Numbered from the stretch's first letter, positions 1 through 8,395 are shown. The stretch is DNA of 64,000 nt from Microbacterium sp. ABRD28 (GCF_003850245.1 NZ_CP031015.1:2914001-2978000); one strand, 5' to 3'. The notes: a model not told the origin generated them from the sequence alone. Made by a program: numbers and translations.

Positions 1-372
1 GATGCGGGCGTACTCGTCCTCGTAGCGGATCAGGAAGGCGTGCGTGAGGTCGAACGGGAAGCGCCCGTGCTGATGGGTGTCGCGATACAGGTGGTGCGCG
101 ATGCAGTAGACCGTGCCCGTGGCCCGGTCACCGTCGCGCGCGATGACCTGCGTCGTCACGGCGTGAAGTGTCCGCTCGTAGCGCGCCAGCTGGTCGCCGG
201 GGATGGTGAGGACGTCGTCTCGTCCGCGGACGGTGTCGCCGCTTGCGAAGGCGATGTCGTCGGCGAAGAGCGCCGCCCATGCGTCGGCGTCGCCGCGGTC
301 GAGCGCGACGGCGTAGCGGTGGGACAGATCCCGGATCTCCCGCTCGTCCTCACCCTCCCCGGCGGATGTCAC
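1..372 (-). CDS. SnoaL-like (NTF2-fold) protein, 3' end outside window
   Basis: The reverse strand encodes at least 124 residues of a small NTF2/SnoaL-like protein. It begins with an acidic leader, then a helix with RYAVALDRGDADAWAALFADD, the usual first helix of this fold, and later YCIAHHLYRDTHQHGRF with clustered histidines. The family covers isomerases, dehydratases, small ring-hydroxylating subunits and proteins of unknown role, so no reaction can be named. The start is a GTG that overlaps the stop of the upstream GcvPB-like gene (GTGA), so it is the last visible gene of the leftward operon that begins at 5873. A second SnoaL-like protein lies at 45120-45524. The stop codon is beyond base 1. 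Confidence 0.75.
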   Translation of the reverse strand, partial: MTSAGEGEDEREIRDLSHRYAVALDRGDADAWAALFADDIAFASGDTVRGRDDVLTIPGDQLARYERTLHAVTTQVIARDGDRATGTVYCIAHHLYRDTHQHGRFPFDLTHAFLIRYEDEYARI

Positions 373-1907
373 GAGCCGACCGTCTGGCGCGCGGCGGTCT
401 TGCGCCGATAGGCGGCCCAGGTGACCGCCCACGTGTCGGGGTCGTCGAGACCGGAACCGTCGATCTGGGCGACGACCTGGTTGTGCGGCGCGGTGCGCAC
501 GAGCTCCGGGTCACGCCGGCCCTCCTCGAGGACGTGCGCGAGCACGGCGATCCACTCGTCCAGATCCTCCTTGGACCACATCTCCCCCGCCTCGGGGGTG
601 AAGGGTTCGGGGATGAAGGCCGGCTCGTGGGATGTCCAGAACGCGTCGATGCCGAAGTCCGTCATCCGGTTCTGCACGTCATGGCCGGTCACACCGGTCT
701 CGGCGGTGTACTCCTCCAGCGAGTAGCGCGTCATCTCCAGGCGCGGCAGAGCCTTTCCGGGGAAGGCCATCGTCACCCCCGGGATGGCCATCAGCTGCTT
801 CTCCATGTAGTTGTTGGCCAGCACCGACAGGTCGGCGGCCTCGCGCAGCCCATCGGTGCCCATCGCGCGGGTCCAGGAGTAGGCCTTCACCAGCTGCTGG
901 ACGTTGCCGAGGAACTCGCGGACGCGGCCGACGCTGTTCTCGGGCTCGATGAGGTCGTAGGTCTCGCCGTTCTTGACCACGCGGGGTCCCGGGAGGAAGC
1001 GGGCGAGCTCCTCGGAGCAGCCGTACGCACCGACCGAGGGGCCGTTGCCGCCCTTGGGCACACCGAAGGTCTTGTGGAGCATGTACATGCAGGCGTCGAA
1101 CCCGAGGTCGCGGGCGCGCAGCCGCGTCATCACCCCGTTGAAGTTCGCGCTGTCGTAGAACGCCAGCCCGCCGACCTCGTGCACGGCGTCGATGAACTCG
1201 GTGATGTGCGGGTTGTAGATCCCTATGTCATCCGGGTTGTTCAGCATCAGTGCGGCCGTGTGAGGTCCGACCACGGCCCGCAGCGCCTCGACGCTGGGGT
1301 ATCCGTCCTCCTCGATCGGGAGGGTGATGACCTCGAAGCCCGCCGCCTTCGCCGTCGCCGGGTTGCAGGGGTGCGCTTGGGCGGTCGTGATGATCTGCCG
1401 CCGCTGGGCGAGCTCGCCCTTCGAGGCGAAGTAGGCCCGGGTGATCACGGTGTGGAGGTACGCCGCGTCGGCGCCGCCTCCGGGCTGGAAGCTGAAGGCC
1501 GACATCCCCGAGAGGTTTCGCAGCTCGTCCTCCAGCGAGTGCACGATCCCGAGCAGCCCCTGGTAGGTCGAAGGATCCTGCCGCGGGTGCACGGCGGCGA
1601 CCTCGGGACGGGCTGTGATCTGCTCGTTCACGGTCGGGTTGTGCTTCATCGTGCACGTGCCGAAGAGGCTGATGCCCACCATCCCCATCGTCTGCTGAGA
1701 CAGGTGGGTGTAGTGACGGCGGACCTCGTACTCGGCCAGCTCGGGCAGGTCGGGGTCGGCCGCGCGGCGCAGGTCCGCGGGGATCAGGTCATCGGCCGCC
1801 GGCGCCCAGGACGACGGCGGGACGACGCCGCGGCGCCCGGGGGCGCCCAGCTCGTAGATGACGGGCTCATCCCACGACGCGGCGTGGTAGCGACGGATGG
1901 TGCTCAT
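369..1907 (-). CDS. gcvPB: GcvPB-like PLP-dependent decarboxylase subunit
   Basis: A 512-residue homologue of glycine dehydrogenase (decarboxylating) subunit 2. Visible family signatures are LFGTCTMKHNP (81-91, cf. LGSCTMKYNP), AHPCNPATAKAAG (178-190), FYDSAN (250-255) and the PLP-lysine segment MLHKTFGVPKGGNGP, with Lys279 as expected Schiff-base residue. The start overlaps the stop of the GcvPA-like gene by 4 nt, the usual split P-protein arrangement. Several normally fixed positions are changed, for example HKTFxxPHGGGGPG has become HKTFGVPKGGNGPS, and no gcvT or gcvH is present in the window. The symbol therefore marks homology. A glycine cleavage role is possible, but a dedicated decarboxylase for another amino acid fits the operon better (inference). 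Confidence 0.85.
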   Translation of the reverse strand: MSTIRRYHAASWDEPVIYELGAPGRRGVVPPSSWAPAADDLIPADLRRAADPDLPELAEYEVRRHYTHLSQQTMGMVGISLFGTCTMKHNPTVNEQITARPEVAAVHPRQDPSTYQGLLGIVHSLEDELRNLSGMSAFSFQPGGGADAAYLHTVITRAYFASKGELAQRRQIITTAQAHPCNPATAKAAGFEVITLPIEEDGYPSVEALRAVVGPHTAALMLNNPDDIGIYNPHITEFIDAVHEVGGLAFYDSANFNGVMTRLRARDLGFDACMYMLHKTFGVPKGGNGPSVGAYGCSEELARFLPGPRVVKNGETYDLIEPENSVGRVREFLGNVQQLVKAYSWTRAMGTDGLREAADLSVLANNYMEKQLMAIPGVTMAFPGKALPRLEMTRYSLEEYTAETGVTGHDVQNRMTDFGIDAFWTSHEPAFIPEPFTPEAGEMWSKEDLDEWIAVLAHVLEEGRRDPELVRTAPHNQVVAQIDGSGLDDPDTWAVTWAAYRRKTAARQTVGS

Positions 1908-3304
1908 GAGGCGACGACCTCCTCCAGTGCGGTGATCAAGCGACGGACGTCCGATTCGGAGGTGACCTCCGTGACGCAGTACAGAGCGCAGCCCTCGAGT
2001 CCCTCACCCGTGCCGGACAGGTCGTGGCCCCCGAGGATTCCGCGGGCGAACAGCGCGGCGTTGATCCGGGCGACCGAGAGGCCGGTGTCCGAGAAGTCGA
2101 CGATGAATTCCTTGAAGATGCCGTCGGCGTATCTCACCGACACCCCGGGCACCTCGGCGATCAGGGCGGCTGCCCGCCGAGCGTTGCCGACCACCGTGGT
2201 GGCCAGCTCCCGCATCCCCTGCGGTCCGAGGAGCGCGAGGTAGATCGCCGCGCGCACGGCCCACAGGTAGACCGAGTTGCCGGTCCAGTCGTTGCCGAGT
2301 TCGCGGGCGCCGTAGGAGCTCTGGCCGAACAGCGTCATCCCGAACGCCCGCTCGCCCTCGCGGATCGTCGGGGCGATGCTGACCTGCAGCGTGGGGAACT
2401 GCCGGGCGTAGCGCTCCTCGTCGCGGCTGGCGATGAAGCCGCCGACACCACCGCCGGCGTTCAGCGGAATCCCGAGGGGCTGCAGCGAACCCACGACGAT
2501 GTCGGCCCCGAAGCTCGCCGGCGACGCCATGACCCCGAGCGAGATCGGGTCGACCCCGACGATGGCCTCCGCCCCGACCGCGTGGGCGGCGTCGATGATG
2601 CGCGCGATGTCGGCCTCGATGACCCCCCACGAGTTGGGCGTCTCGACGTAGACGGCGGCCACGGCGTCATCCAGCACGTCGGCCAGGGCGGCGAGCGAGA
2701 CCGTGCCGGTGGCGGGGTCCAGCGCCACCTCGCGGATGCTGAGCGAGCCGTCCAACTCGCGGTAGCCGCAATAGGTCTCGATCACGAGGCGGCGCTCACG
2801 GTCGAGCCCCGCGGGGATGACCACGACCGAGCGCCCGGTGAGGCGGGCCGCCATGCGCAGCGCGTGACCGGCGGCGCACCCCCAGCTGTAGACCGGCAGG
2901 CCGACGAACTCGAGGTCGACGAGCGCGCCCATCTGGGAGGTGAACTCGAACCACGCCTGGTTGCGCCCGTGATCGGAGCTCGGCGTGCCCCACACCGACG
3001 TCGAGATCTCGGGCCGAGCCGCGATCTCGTCGCACAGCGCCGGGATGTGGTGCTTCCAGTACCCGCCGCCGAGGAACGACACGTGCGAGTCGGTCGAGGC
3101 GACACCGCGGAGCCGGTCTTCGAGCATGCGGCGCAGCTCGAACTCCGAGCGGATGCCGGCGGACGGCACGATCGCGTCATCCGAGCGGTGGTCCGCCGGG
3201 ATCTGCCGGAACAGTTCGTCCGGGTCGCTCACGCCGACCGCCTCGAGGAGGGCGTTCCTGCTCCCCTCCGCCGAGTTGGCCATGTAGGGATGGGACGGGC
3301 TCAT
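1904..3304 (-). CDS. gcvPA: GcvPA-like PLP-fold subunit, divergent
   Basis: A 466-residue homologue of glycine dehydrogenase subunit 1, the non-PLP-lysine half of the split P-protein. The N-terminus LLEAVGVSDPDELFRQIPAD and the block SFLGGGYWKHHIPAL are typical. Downstream, the stretch that reads approximately AYTPYQPEVSQG in true GcvPA is replaced by WGTPSSDHGRNQ, and DGATA by SWGCAAG. These lie around the active site, so substrate preference has probably changed. C-terminal family features remain (VDPISLGV, FGADIVVGSLQPLGIPL, LLGPQGMRELA). The ATG is preceded by AAGGAG at good spacing. It is followed directly by the GcvPB-like gene and lies 45 nt after the AcoX-like gene in the same operon. 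Confidence 0.85.
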   Translation of the reverse strand: MSPSHPYMANSAEGSRNALLEAVGVSDPDELFRQIPADHRSDDAIVPSAGIRSEFELRRMLEDRLRGVASTDSHVSFLGGGYWKHHIPALCDEIAARPEISTSVWGTPSSDHGRNQAWFEFTSQMGALVDLEFVGLPVYSWGCAAGHALRMAARLTGRSVVVIPAGLDRERRLVIETYCGYRELDGSLSIREVALDPATGTVSLAALADVLDDAVAAVYVETPNSWGVIEADIARIIDAAHAVGAEAIVGVDPISLGVMASPASFGADIVVGSLQPLGIPLNAGGGVGGFIASRDEERYARQFPTLQVSIAPTIREGERAFGMTLFGQSSYGARELGNDWTGNSVYLWAVRAAIYLALLGPQGMRELATTVVGNARRAAALIAEVPGVSVRYADGIFKEFIVDFSDTGLSVARINAALFARGILGGHDLSGTGEGLEGCALYCVTEVTSESDVRRLITALEEVVAS

Positions 3305-3349
3305 CTGCAGTGCTCCTTCGCGGGCGATGACGGAAACGGGTGGGGATTC

Positions 3350-4483
3350 TCAGGCTGCGGCGTCGACGACCCTGAGGACCCGGATGTCGCGGGCCCCGGT
3401 GCGCACGCGCCGATAACCGAGGAGGGGATGGGGGGACGAAGAGCCGGCGGCGAGGCCGGGCGAGGGGTCGGCGTCGACGAAGAGGACCGGCGGATGCAGA
3501 GCGCCGACCTTGTCCTCGGTCGCGACGATCTCGATGTTGTCGGCGCCGACGGCGGCGACAACGCGGGGGCTTATCTCCTGATTGCCGCGCCCGAGGAGGA
3601 ATCCCTGTCCTCCGACGACGCCGAGCACGAGTCGGGGGTGGCGGGCCTTGCCCACGAGGTCGAACAGTCGCGGTTCGGTGACGTCGTGCTCGAGCGCGCC
3701 GCCCGGCAGGCGCACGTCCACGCCCCGTAGGGTGGCGGTGAACCCCAGCACCTCCGCCAGCGCGGCCGTGGTGGTCCCGGGGCCGAGGATCCACGTGGTG
3801 TCGGGGTGGGCTGCGGCCACGAGCGCCTCGGCGATCCGGCGGCGATCGCCCTCGCCCGTGCCGGGCGGCGCGACGGCCTTCGCCCCCTGCAGCGGGTCGG
3901 TGGAAACCGGTGCGATGACGGTGTGCAGCCGGCGCGGGCATCCGGACTCGCCCGGGACGACGTCGAGGATCTCGACCCGGCGGCGCGAGGCCCGCCCGGC
4001 GACGAGGTCGCGGAGCAGACGACCGGCGCTCTCGGGCGATCGGGCGAACACCTCCGAGTGCATCTTCACCCCCGCAGGGACGCCGATGACCGGTACCGCA
4101 TCGCCGAGCACCTCGGCGATGTCGGTCGCGGTGCCGTCACCGCCGGCGAACACCAGGCAGTCCGCCCCCGCCGCCAGAAGCGCGCGGACGGCGGCCTGCG
4201 TGTCGGCCGACGACGTGCGGTGCGGCGTCGCGGCGGCCGAGACCACGTCGAACGCGACACCGGCCTCGGCGAGCGCGTCAGCGCCCAGGATGCCGTCGGC
4301 GGTGAGGAAGACCGCGGCCTCCCGCTCCGCTTCGGCGCGCCGCAGCATCCGCACGAGCCGGTCGCGGGCACGCCCGGCGCTCACCGCCGCGTCGAACTGC
4401 TCGGGCGACAGGTCGTCGGTGCCGTGCATCGCACGCGTGCCGCCGTACCCCGCAACGGGGTTCAGCACCACGCCCACGCGCAC
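3350..4483 (-). CDS. AcoX / ATP-NAD kinase-like protein
   Basis: About 377 residues with the NAD-kinase/diacylglycerol-kinase fold signature: VGVVLNPVAGYGG at the N-terminus and FAGGDGTATDIAEV with GGDGT at about 114-118, followed by IGVPAGVKMHSEVFA. This is the ATP-NAD/AcoX group, whose members accompany acetoin and other catabolic operons; their substrate is usually unknown. I place the start at a GTG 7 nt after the aminotransferase stop, because the family begins at RVGVVLNP and the longer frame would run 74 nt into the aminotransferase gene. The C-terminal half has FLLGRGNQEISPRVV, common to AcoX-like proteins. A nucleotide- or cofactor-phosphorylating role beside the GcvP-like pair is an inference. 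Confidence 0.8.
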   Translation of the reverse strand: MRVGVVLNPVAGYGGTRAMHGTDDLSPEQFDAAVSAGRARDRLVRMLRRAEAEREAAVFLTADGILGADALAEAGVAFDVVSAAATPHRTSSADTQAAVRALLAAGADCLVFAGGDGTATDIAEVLGDAVPVIGVPAGVKMHSEVFARSPESAGRLLRDLVAGRASRRRVEILDVVPGESGCPRRLHTVIAPVSTDPLQGAKAVAPPGTGEGDRRRIAEALVAAAHPDTTWILGPGTTTAALAEVLGFTATLRGVDVRLPGGALEHDVTEPRLFDLVGKARHPRLVLGVVGGQGFLLGRGNQEISPRVVAAVGADNIEIVATEDKVGALHPPVLFVDADPSPGLAAGSSSPHPLLGYRRVRTGARDIRVLRVVDAAA

Positions 4484-4490
4484 GGGAACC

Positions 4491-5873
4491 TCAGCTGCGG
4501 CGGAGGTCGGCGACGGCGCGATCGAGTCCGGTGCGCACACCGGCGACCATGCGCTCGAGCTCATCGGGGGTGGTGACGAACGGCGGCGAGAACGACACCG
4601 TGTCGGCAGCCGGGAGGGCGCGGGTGATGACGCCCGCGGCGAGGGAGGCCTTGGTGACCGCGGCGGCGAACGAGCCCTGCGCGGCGAAGGGGCGCAGCGG
4701 ATCGCGAGACTCCACGAACTCCACCGCCGCCATGAGGCCCCGCCCGCGCACCTCGGCGACGTGGGGGTGATCGGCGAACGCGTCGCGCAGCATCTCGTGC
4801 AGCAGCTCGCCGTTGCGCGCCACGGTGGCGATCAGGTCCTCGCGTTCGATGATGTCGAGGTTCGCCATCGCCGCCGCCGCCGCCAGCGGGTGGGCGGAGT
4901 AGGTGTAGCCGTGGCCGAAGCTGCCGTACTTCGTCGATCCGTCCAGCAGCACCTTCCAGACCTTCTCGCTGACGAGGATGGCCGACAGGGGAACGTAGGC
5001 GGAGGTGATGCCCTTGGCGAGCGTCATCAGGTCGGGCTTCATCCCGACCGACTGGCTGCCGAAGGGAACCCCCAGGCGTCCGAAGCCGTTGACGACCTCG
5101 TCGGCGATGAGGAGCACGTCGTGCCGGTCCAGCACCTCCTGGATCTTCGGGAAGTAGGTGTCGGGGGGAACGATCACCCCACCGGCGGCCATGACCGGCT
5201 CGGCGATCATCGCGGCGACCGTCTCGGGGCCCTCCTCGATGATGAAGCGGTCGAGTTCAGCCGCGAGCGCCGTGGCGAATTCGTCGTCGGTCTGCCCGGG
5301 TGCCCGCTCCCAGAGGCGGTGAGGCGGGCGGACGTGACGGATCATCGGCAGGGGCAGGTCGAACCCGTCATGGAGGTTCTGCAGGCCCGTCAGTCCGCCG
5401 GACAGCACCGTCACGCCGTGGTACCCGCGACGGCGGGCGATGATCTTCTTCTTCTCGGGACGGCCGAGGACGTTGTTGTAGTACCAGACGAGCTTGGCCT
5501 GGGTGTCATTGGCGTCCGAGCCCGAGTTGCCGTAGAAGACCGTGCTCATCGGCACCGGGGCCATCCGGATGAGGCGCTCGGACAGGCGCGCGGGGAGGTC
5601 GGTGCCCATCGACGAGAAGGCGTGGAAGTAGGGCAGCTTCAACGCCTGGGCGCGCAGCGCCTCGGCCATGTCGGGGTGGGAGTAGCCCACGTTGACGCAC
5701 CATAGCCCCGCCATGGCGTCGAGATATCGATTGCCGGCACGATCGATGATCGTCGCGCCGTGACCCTCGACCACGGTCATGTGGGGGCCGTTCTGCGCGT
5801 GGGCAGCAAGGTTGGTCATCGGGTGGAACAGGTAGTTCCGGTCCAACTCCTCGACGTTCGTCATGGGCTTCAT
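4491..5873 (-). CDS. Class III (omega-type) aminotransferase
   Basis: A 460-residue fold-type I aminotransferase of the omega-amino acid:pyruvate group. Landmarks are NRYLDAMAGLWCVNVGYSHP (48-67), FYGNSGSDAND (113-123) for PLP phosphate contact, ARRRGYHGVT (146-155), LLIADEVVNGFGR with the pyridine-N Asp258, and TLAKGITS with the PLP Lys287. Such enzymes move the amino group of a beta-alanine-, GABA-, polyamine- or amine-type donor to pyruvate, producing an aldehyde or oxo acid. It is the first gene of the leftward operon and diverges from an aldehyde dehydrogenase, a common aldehyde-handling pair. Its ATG lies directly beside the inner of two tandem operator-like sites, and its ribosome-binding sequence is poor. 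Confidence 0.9.
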   Translation of the reverse strand: MKPMTNVEELDRNYLFHPMTNLAAHAQNGPHMTVVEGHGATIIDRAGNRYLDAMAGLWCVNVGYSHPDMAEALRAQALKLPYFHAFSSMGTDLPARLSERLIRMAPVPMSTVFYGNSGSDANDTQAKLVWYYNNVLGRPEKKKIIARRRGYHGVTVLSGGLTGLQNLHDGFDLPLPMIRHVRPPHRLWERAPGQTDDEFATALAAELDRFIIEEGPETVAAMIAEPVMAAGGVIVPPDTYFPKIQEVLDRHDVLLIADEVVNGFGRLGVPFGSQSVGMKPDLMTLAKGITSAYVPLSAILVSEKVWKVLLDGSTKYGSFGHGYTYSAHPLAAAAAMANLDIIEREDLIATVARNGELLHEMLRDAFADHPHVAEVRGRGLMAAVEFVESRDPLRPFAAQGSFAAAVTKASLAAGVITRALPAADTVSFSPPFVTTPDELERMVAGVRTGLDRAVADLRRS

Positions 5874-5874
5874 C

Positions 5875-5909
5875 CGTTCGCATTACGCACTTATGGTCGC
5901 TTCTCGCAC
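5875..5909. promoter_or_regulatory. Tandem operator pair A (19-bp pitch)
   Basis: Two direct copies of the regulon site: CGTTCGCATTACGCAC at 5875-5890 and TGGTCGCTTCTCGCAC at 5894-5909 (12/16 identical to the first). They sit in the 103-bp divergent gap between the class III aminotransferase and the aldehyde dehydrogenase, and cover the presumed transcription start of the leftward operon, which suggests repression. Confidence 0.65.
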
Positions 5910-5936
5910 ACTACCTCTATGCTGGGTGAGGATCAA
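5908..5936 (-). promoter_or_regulatory. Candidate promoter of the leftward aminotransferase operon
   Basis: On the minus strand TTGATC (-35-like, plus-strand 5931-5936) is followed after exactly 17 nt by TAGTGT (-10-like, 5908-5913). Initiation would fall just downstream, inside the tandem operator pair. Assigned by eye only. Confidence 0.4.
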
Positions 5937-5976
5937 ACACCACCTTCTGTTCGGTCCGGAAAGGACGAGGGCGCCC

Positions 5977-7443
5977 ATGTCCACACCAGCGACGCTGATC
6001 GCCGACGATCTGCTACGTACCCAGCTTCACATCGCCGGCGGGTGGCGGGACGGTTCCGCCGGAGAGTCCTCCCCGGTCATCGATCCGGCCACCGGCGAGA
6101 CCGTCGCCGAGGTGGCCGTCGCGACCCCCGATGACATGGTGGCGGCGATCGACGCGGCGCAGGAGGCCTTCGCCAGCTGGTCGCGCACGCCGGCTCCGCA
6201 GCGCTCGCGCCTTCTGCGCCGCTGGTACGAGCTCATCGTCGAGCGCGCGGACGACCTCGCACAGCTGCTGACCGCCGAGCAGGGCAAGCCACTGGCCGAA
6301 GCGCGCGGCGAGATCCTCTACGGCGCCGGCTTCATCGAGTGGTTCGCCGAGGAGGCCAAGCGTCTCTACGGCGAGGTCATCCCGACCAACAACCCCGACC
6401 GCCGCATGATGACCATCCGCAGCGCCGTCGGCGTGACCGCGGCGATCACACCGTGGAACTTCCCGTGCGCGATGATCCTGCGCAAGGCCGCGCCCGCCCT
6501 CGCGGCCGGCTGCTCGATGATCATCAAGCCCGCCGAAGAGACGCCGCTGTCGGCCCTCGCCCTGGCCGCCCTCGCCCAGGAGGCGGGGATCCCCGCCGGC
6601 GTGCTGAGCGTCGTCACCGGGTCCGGCCCCCGCCTGGGCGAGGTGCTGACCCGTGACGAGCGCGTGCGCACCATCAGCTTCACCGGCTCCACCGAGGTCG
6701 GGCGCATCCTCATGGCCCAGTCGGCGGGCACCCTCAAGCGCCTGGCTCTCGAGCTCGGCGGGAACGCCCCCCTCATCGTCTTCGACGACGCCGACCTCGA
6801 CAACGCCGTCAAGGGCGCGATGGACTCGAAGTTCCGCAACGCCGGGCAGACCTGTGTGTGCGCCAACCGCATCTTCGTCCAGGACGGCATCCACGACGCG
6901 TTCGTCGAGGCGCTCGGCCGCGAGATGGCGAAGCTTCGGGTCGGCGACGGCCGCGAGCCCGGGACGACCCAGGGGCCCCTCATCTCCCCCGCCGCCGTCG
7001 ACAAGGTCCGCCGCCACATCGACGACGCCCGAGACAAGGGCGCCCGCGTCGTGCAGGGCGGCGATCTCACCGAGCGAGGACGCACGTTCTTCACCCCCAC
7101 CCTCATCGTCGACGCGAGCCCCGACATGCTGCTCGCGCGCGAGGAGACCTTCGGACCGCTCGCCCCCGTCATCCGCTTCTCCACCGAGGAGGAGGCCATC
7201 CGGATGGCCAACGACACCGAGTTCGGCCTCGCCGGGTATTTCTTCAGCCGCGACATCGGACGCATCACGCGGGTGTCCGAAGCCCTCGAGGTCGGAGTGG
7301 TCGGTGTCAACACGGGCCTCATCTCCTATGAGGGCGCGCCCTTCGGCGGGGTGAAGCAGTCGGGCATCGGCCGCGAGGGCTCGCGGCACGGGATCGAGGA
7401 GTACACCGACCTGAAATACATCTGCATCGAGGGCGTCGCGTGA
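5977..7443 (+). CDS. NAD(P)-dependent aldehyde (succinate-semialdehyde-type) dehydrogenase
   Basis: A 488-residue aldehyde dehydrogenase of the GabD type. PWNFPCAMILRK contains Asn161, IIKPAEETP contains the cofactor Lys184, LELGGNAP contains general-base Glu259, and GQTCVCANR contains catalytic Cys293. The start is the ATG after AAGGACGAGG; an earlier in-frame ATG would put the N-terminus across the operators and promoter. It oxidises a semialdehyde to the acid, probably the product of the divergent aminotransferase or of the DHDPS-family lyases (alpha-ketoglutarate semialdehyde is a possible alternative substrate). An IclR gene follows 90 nt downstream. A second, differently built aldehyde dehydrogenase in the putrescine cluster suggests separate substrates. 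Confidence 0.88.
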   Translation: MSTPATLIADDLLRTQLHIAGGWRDGSAGESSPVIDPATGETVAEVAVATPDDMVAAIDAAQEAFASWSRTPAPQRSRLLRRWYELIVERADDLAQLLTAEQGKPLAEARGEILYGAGFIEWFAEEAKRLYGEVIPTNNPDRRMMTIRSAVGVTAAITPWNFPCAMILRKAAPALAAGCSMIIKPAEETPLSALALAALAQEAGIPAGVLSVVTGSGPRLGEVLTRDERVRTISFTGSTEVGRILMAQSAGTLKRLALELGGNAPLIVFDDADLDNAVKGAMDSKFRNAGQTCVCANRIFVQDGIHDAFVEALGREMAKLRVGDGREPGTTQGPLISPAAVDKVRRHIDDARDKGARVVQGGDLTERGRTFFTPTLIVDASPDMLLAREETFGPLAPVIRFSTEEEAIRMANDTEFGLAGYFFSRDIGRITRVSEALEVGVVGVNTGLISYEGAPFGGVKQSGIGREGSRHGIEEYTDLKYICIEGVA

Positions 7444-7533
7444 CCCGGATGCCGCGGGGCGGCCGGTCCACGGCTGAGGCGGATTGATATGGTGATCCCA
7501 CTTTCCGCCGACGTCACAGAGGAACGTAGCGCG

Positions 7534-8337
7534 ATGACCGACACCGAGACCGACCGCAAGTCGGGCGAGTTCATCCAGTCCCTGGATCGCGGGCTCGCCG
7601 TCATCCGCGCCTTCTCCAACGAACGCGACCTGCTGTCCCTGGCCGACGTCGCCAAGATCACCCACCTCAGCCGCGCATCGGTGCGCCGGGCGCTGTTGAC
7701 CCTCGAGACCCTGGGGTACGTCGGCAGCCGTCAGAACCGGTTCTACCTGCGCCCTCGGGTGCTCGACCTCGGCTACGCGTTCCTGTCGTCCTCGAGCCGG
7801 ATCGACATCATCCAGGACCACCTGCGGCGACTGTCGGCGCAGATCGGCGAGTCGGTGTCGGCGTGCGAGTACGACGACGGCGATGTGGTCTACGTCGCCC
7901 GCGCCGCGACCGAGACGATCATGCCCATCCGCCTGGGAATCGGCCGGCGGCTGCCCGCCTTCTGCACCTCGACCGGACGGGTGCTGCTCTCGGAGTTCGA
8001 TGACGCCGCGCTCGATGAGTACTTCCGCACCTATCCGCGCGAGAAGCTCTCCCCCGCGACGATCGTCGACGAGCAGGAGTTGCGCGAACGCATCGCCGAG
8101 GTCCGTCAGCAGGGCTGGGCGCTGAACAACCAGGAGGTCGACCTCGGCGCGCGTTCCGTCGCGGCCCCCGTCATCGGCGCCGACGGTCGTTACGTCAGCG
8201 CGGTGAACCTCTCGGTGTCGACCTCTCGGGTCTCGGTCGAGCAGCTCGTCACCGACTACCTCCCGCAGCTGCTCGACGCCACCCGCGCCATGAGCGCGGA
8301 CCTCGCGCTGCTGGACCGGCGCAAGACCTACGAGTGA
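7534..8337 (+). CDS. IclR-family transcriptional regulator (PcaR/PcaU-like subgroup)
   Basis: About 267 residues. The N-terminal winged helix reads SLDRGLAVIRAFSNERDLLSLADVAKITHLSRASVRRALLTLETLGYV, in the style of PcaR/CatR/PobR regulators of aromatic catabolism; the C-terminal IclR effector domain includes ARAATETIMPIRLGIGRRLPAFCTSTGRVLL. The ATG is chosen for AGAGGA upstream; an in-frame ATG 45 nt earlier is possible but has a weaker site. The family binds palindromic DNA, often as tetramers on paired sites. Tandem operators at six promoters in this window have arms GTTCG/CGCAC, like the PcaR site I recall, making this protein the best candidate regulator (inference). No such site lies in its own 90-bp upstream gap, so it may be co-transcribed with the dehydrogenase gene. 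Confidence 0.88.
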   Translation: MTDTETDRKSGEFIQSLDRGLAVIRAFSNERDLLSLADVAKITHLSRASVRRALLTLETLGYVGSRQNRFYLRPRVLDLGYAFLSSSSRIDIIQDHLRRLSAQIGESVSACEYDDGDVVYVARAATETIMPIRLGIGRRLPAFCTSTGRVLLSEFDDAALDEYFRTYPREKLSPATIVDEQELRERIAEVRQQGWALNNQEVDLGARSVAAPVIGADGRYVSAVNLSVSTSRVSVEQLVTDYLPQLLDATRAMSADLALLDRRKTYE

Positions 8338-8357
8338 TCCCCTCGTAGATCGCATCA

Positions 8358-8385
8358 CTTTCTCGCTCTTTCTCGCTCTTTCTCG
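8358..8385. repeat. 10-bp short tandem repeat (2.8 copies)
   Basis: The unit CTTTCTCGCT is repeated with perfect 10-bp phase, two full copies and eight bases of a third, immediately upstream of the AAGGA ribosome-binding site of the Old Yellow Enzyme gene. The pyrimidine-rich copies could affect translation initiation or copy number could vary by slippage. Confidence 0.8.
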
Positions 8386-8395
8386 AAGGACCCCT

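Noticed and set aside
243..2243. A 666-codon plus-strand frame opposite the GcvP-like genes
   Set aside because: Arg/Gly/Asp/His/Val-rich translation typical of an antisense shadow; it crosses the boundary of the two real genes.
369..3304. A standard glycine cleavage system
   Set aside because: No gcvT, gcvH or lpd is present, active-site motifs are altered, and the neighbours are other catabolic genes.
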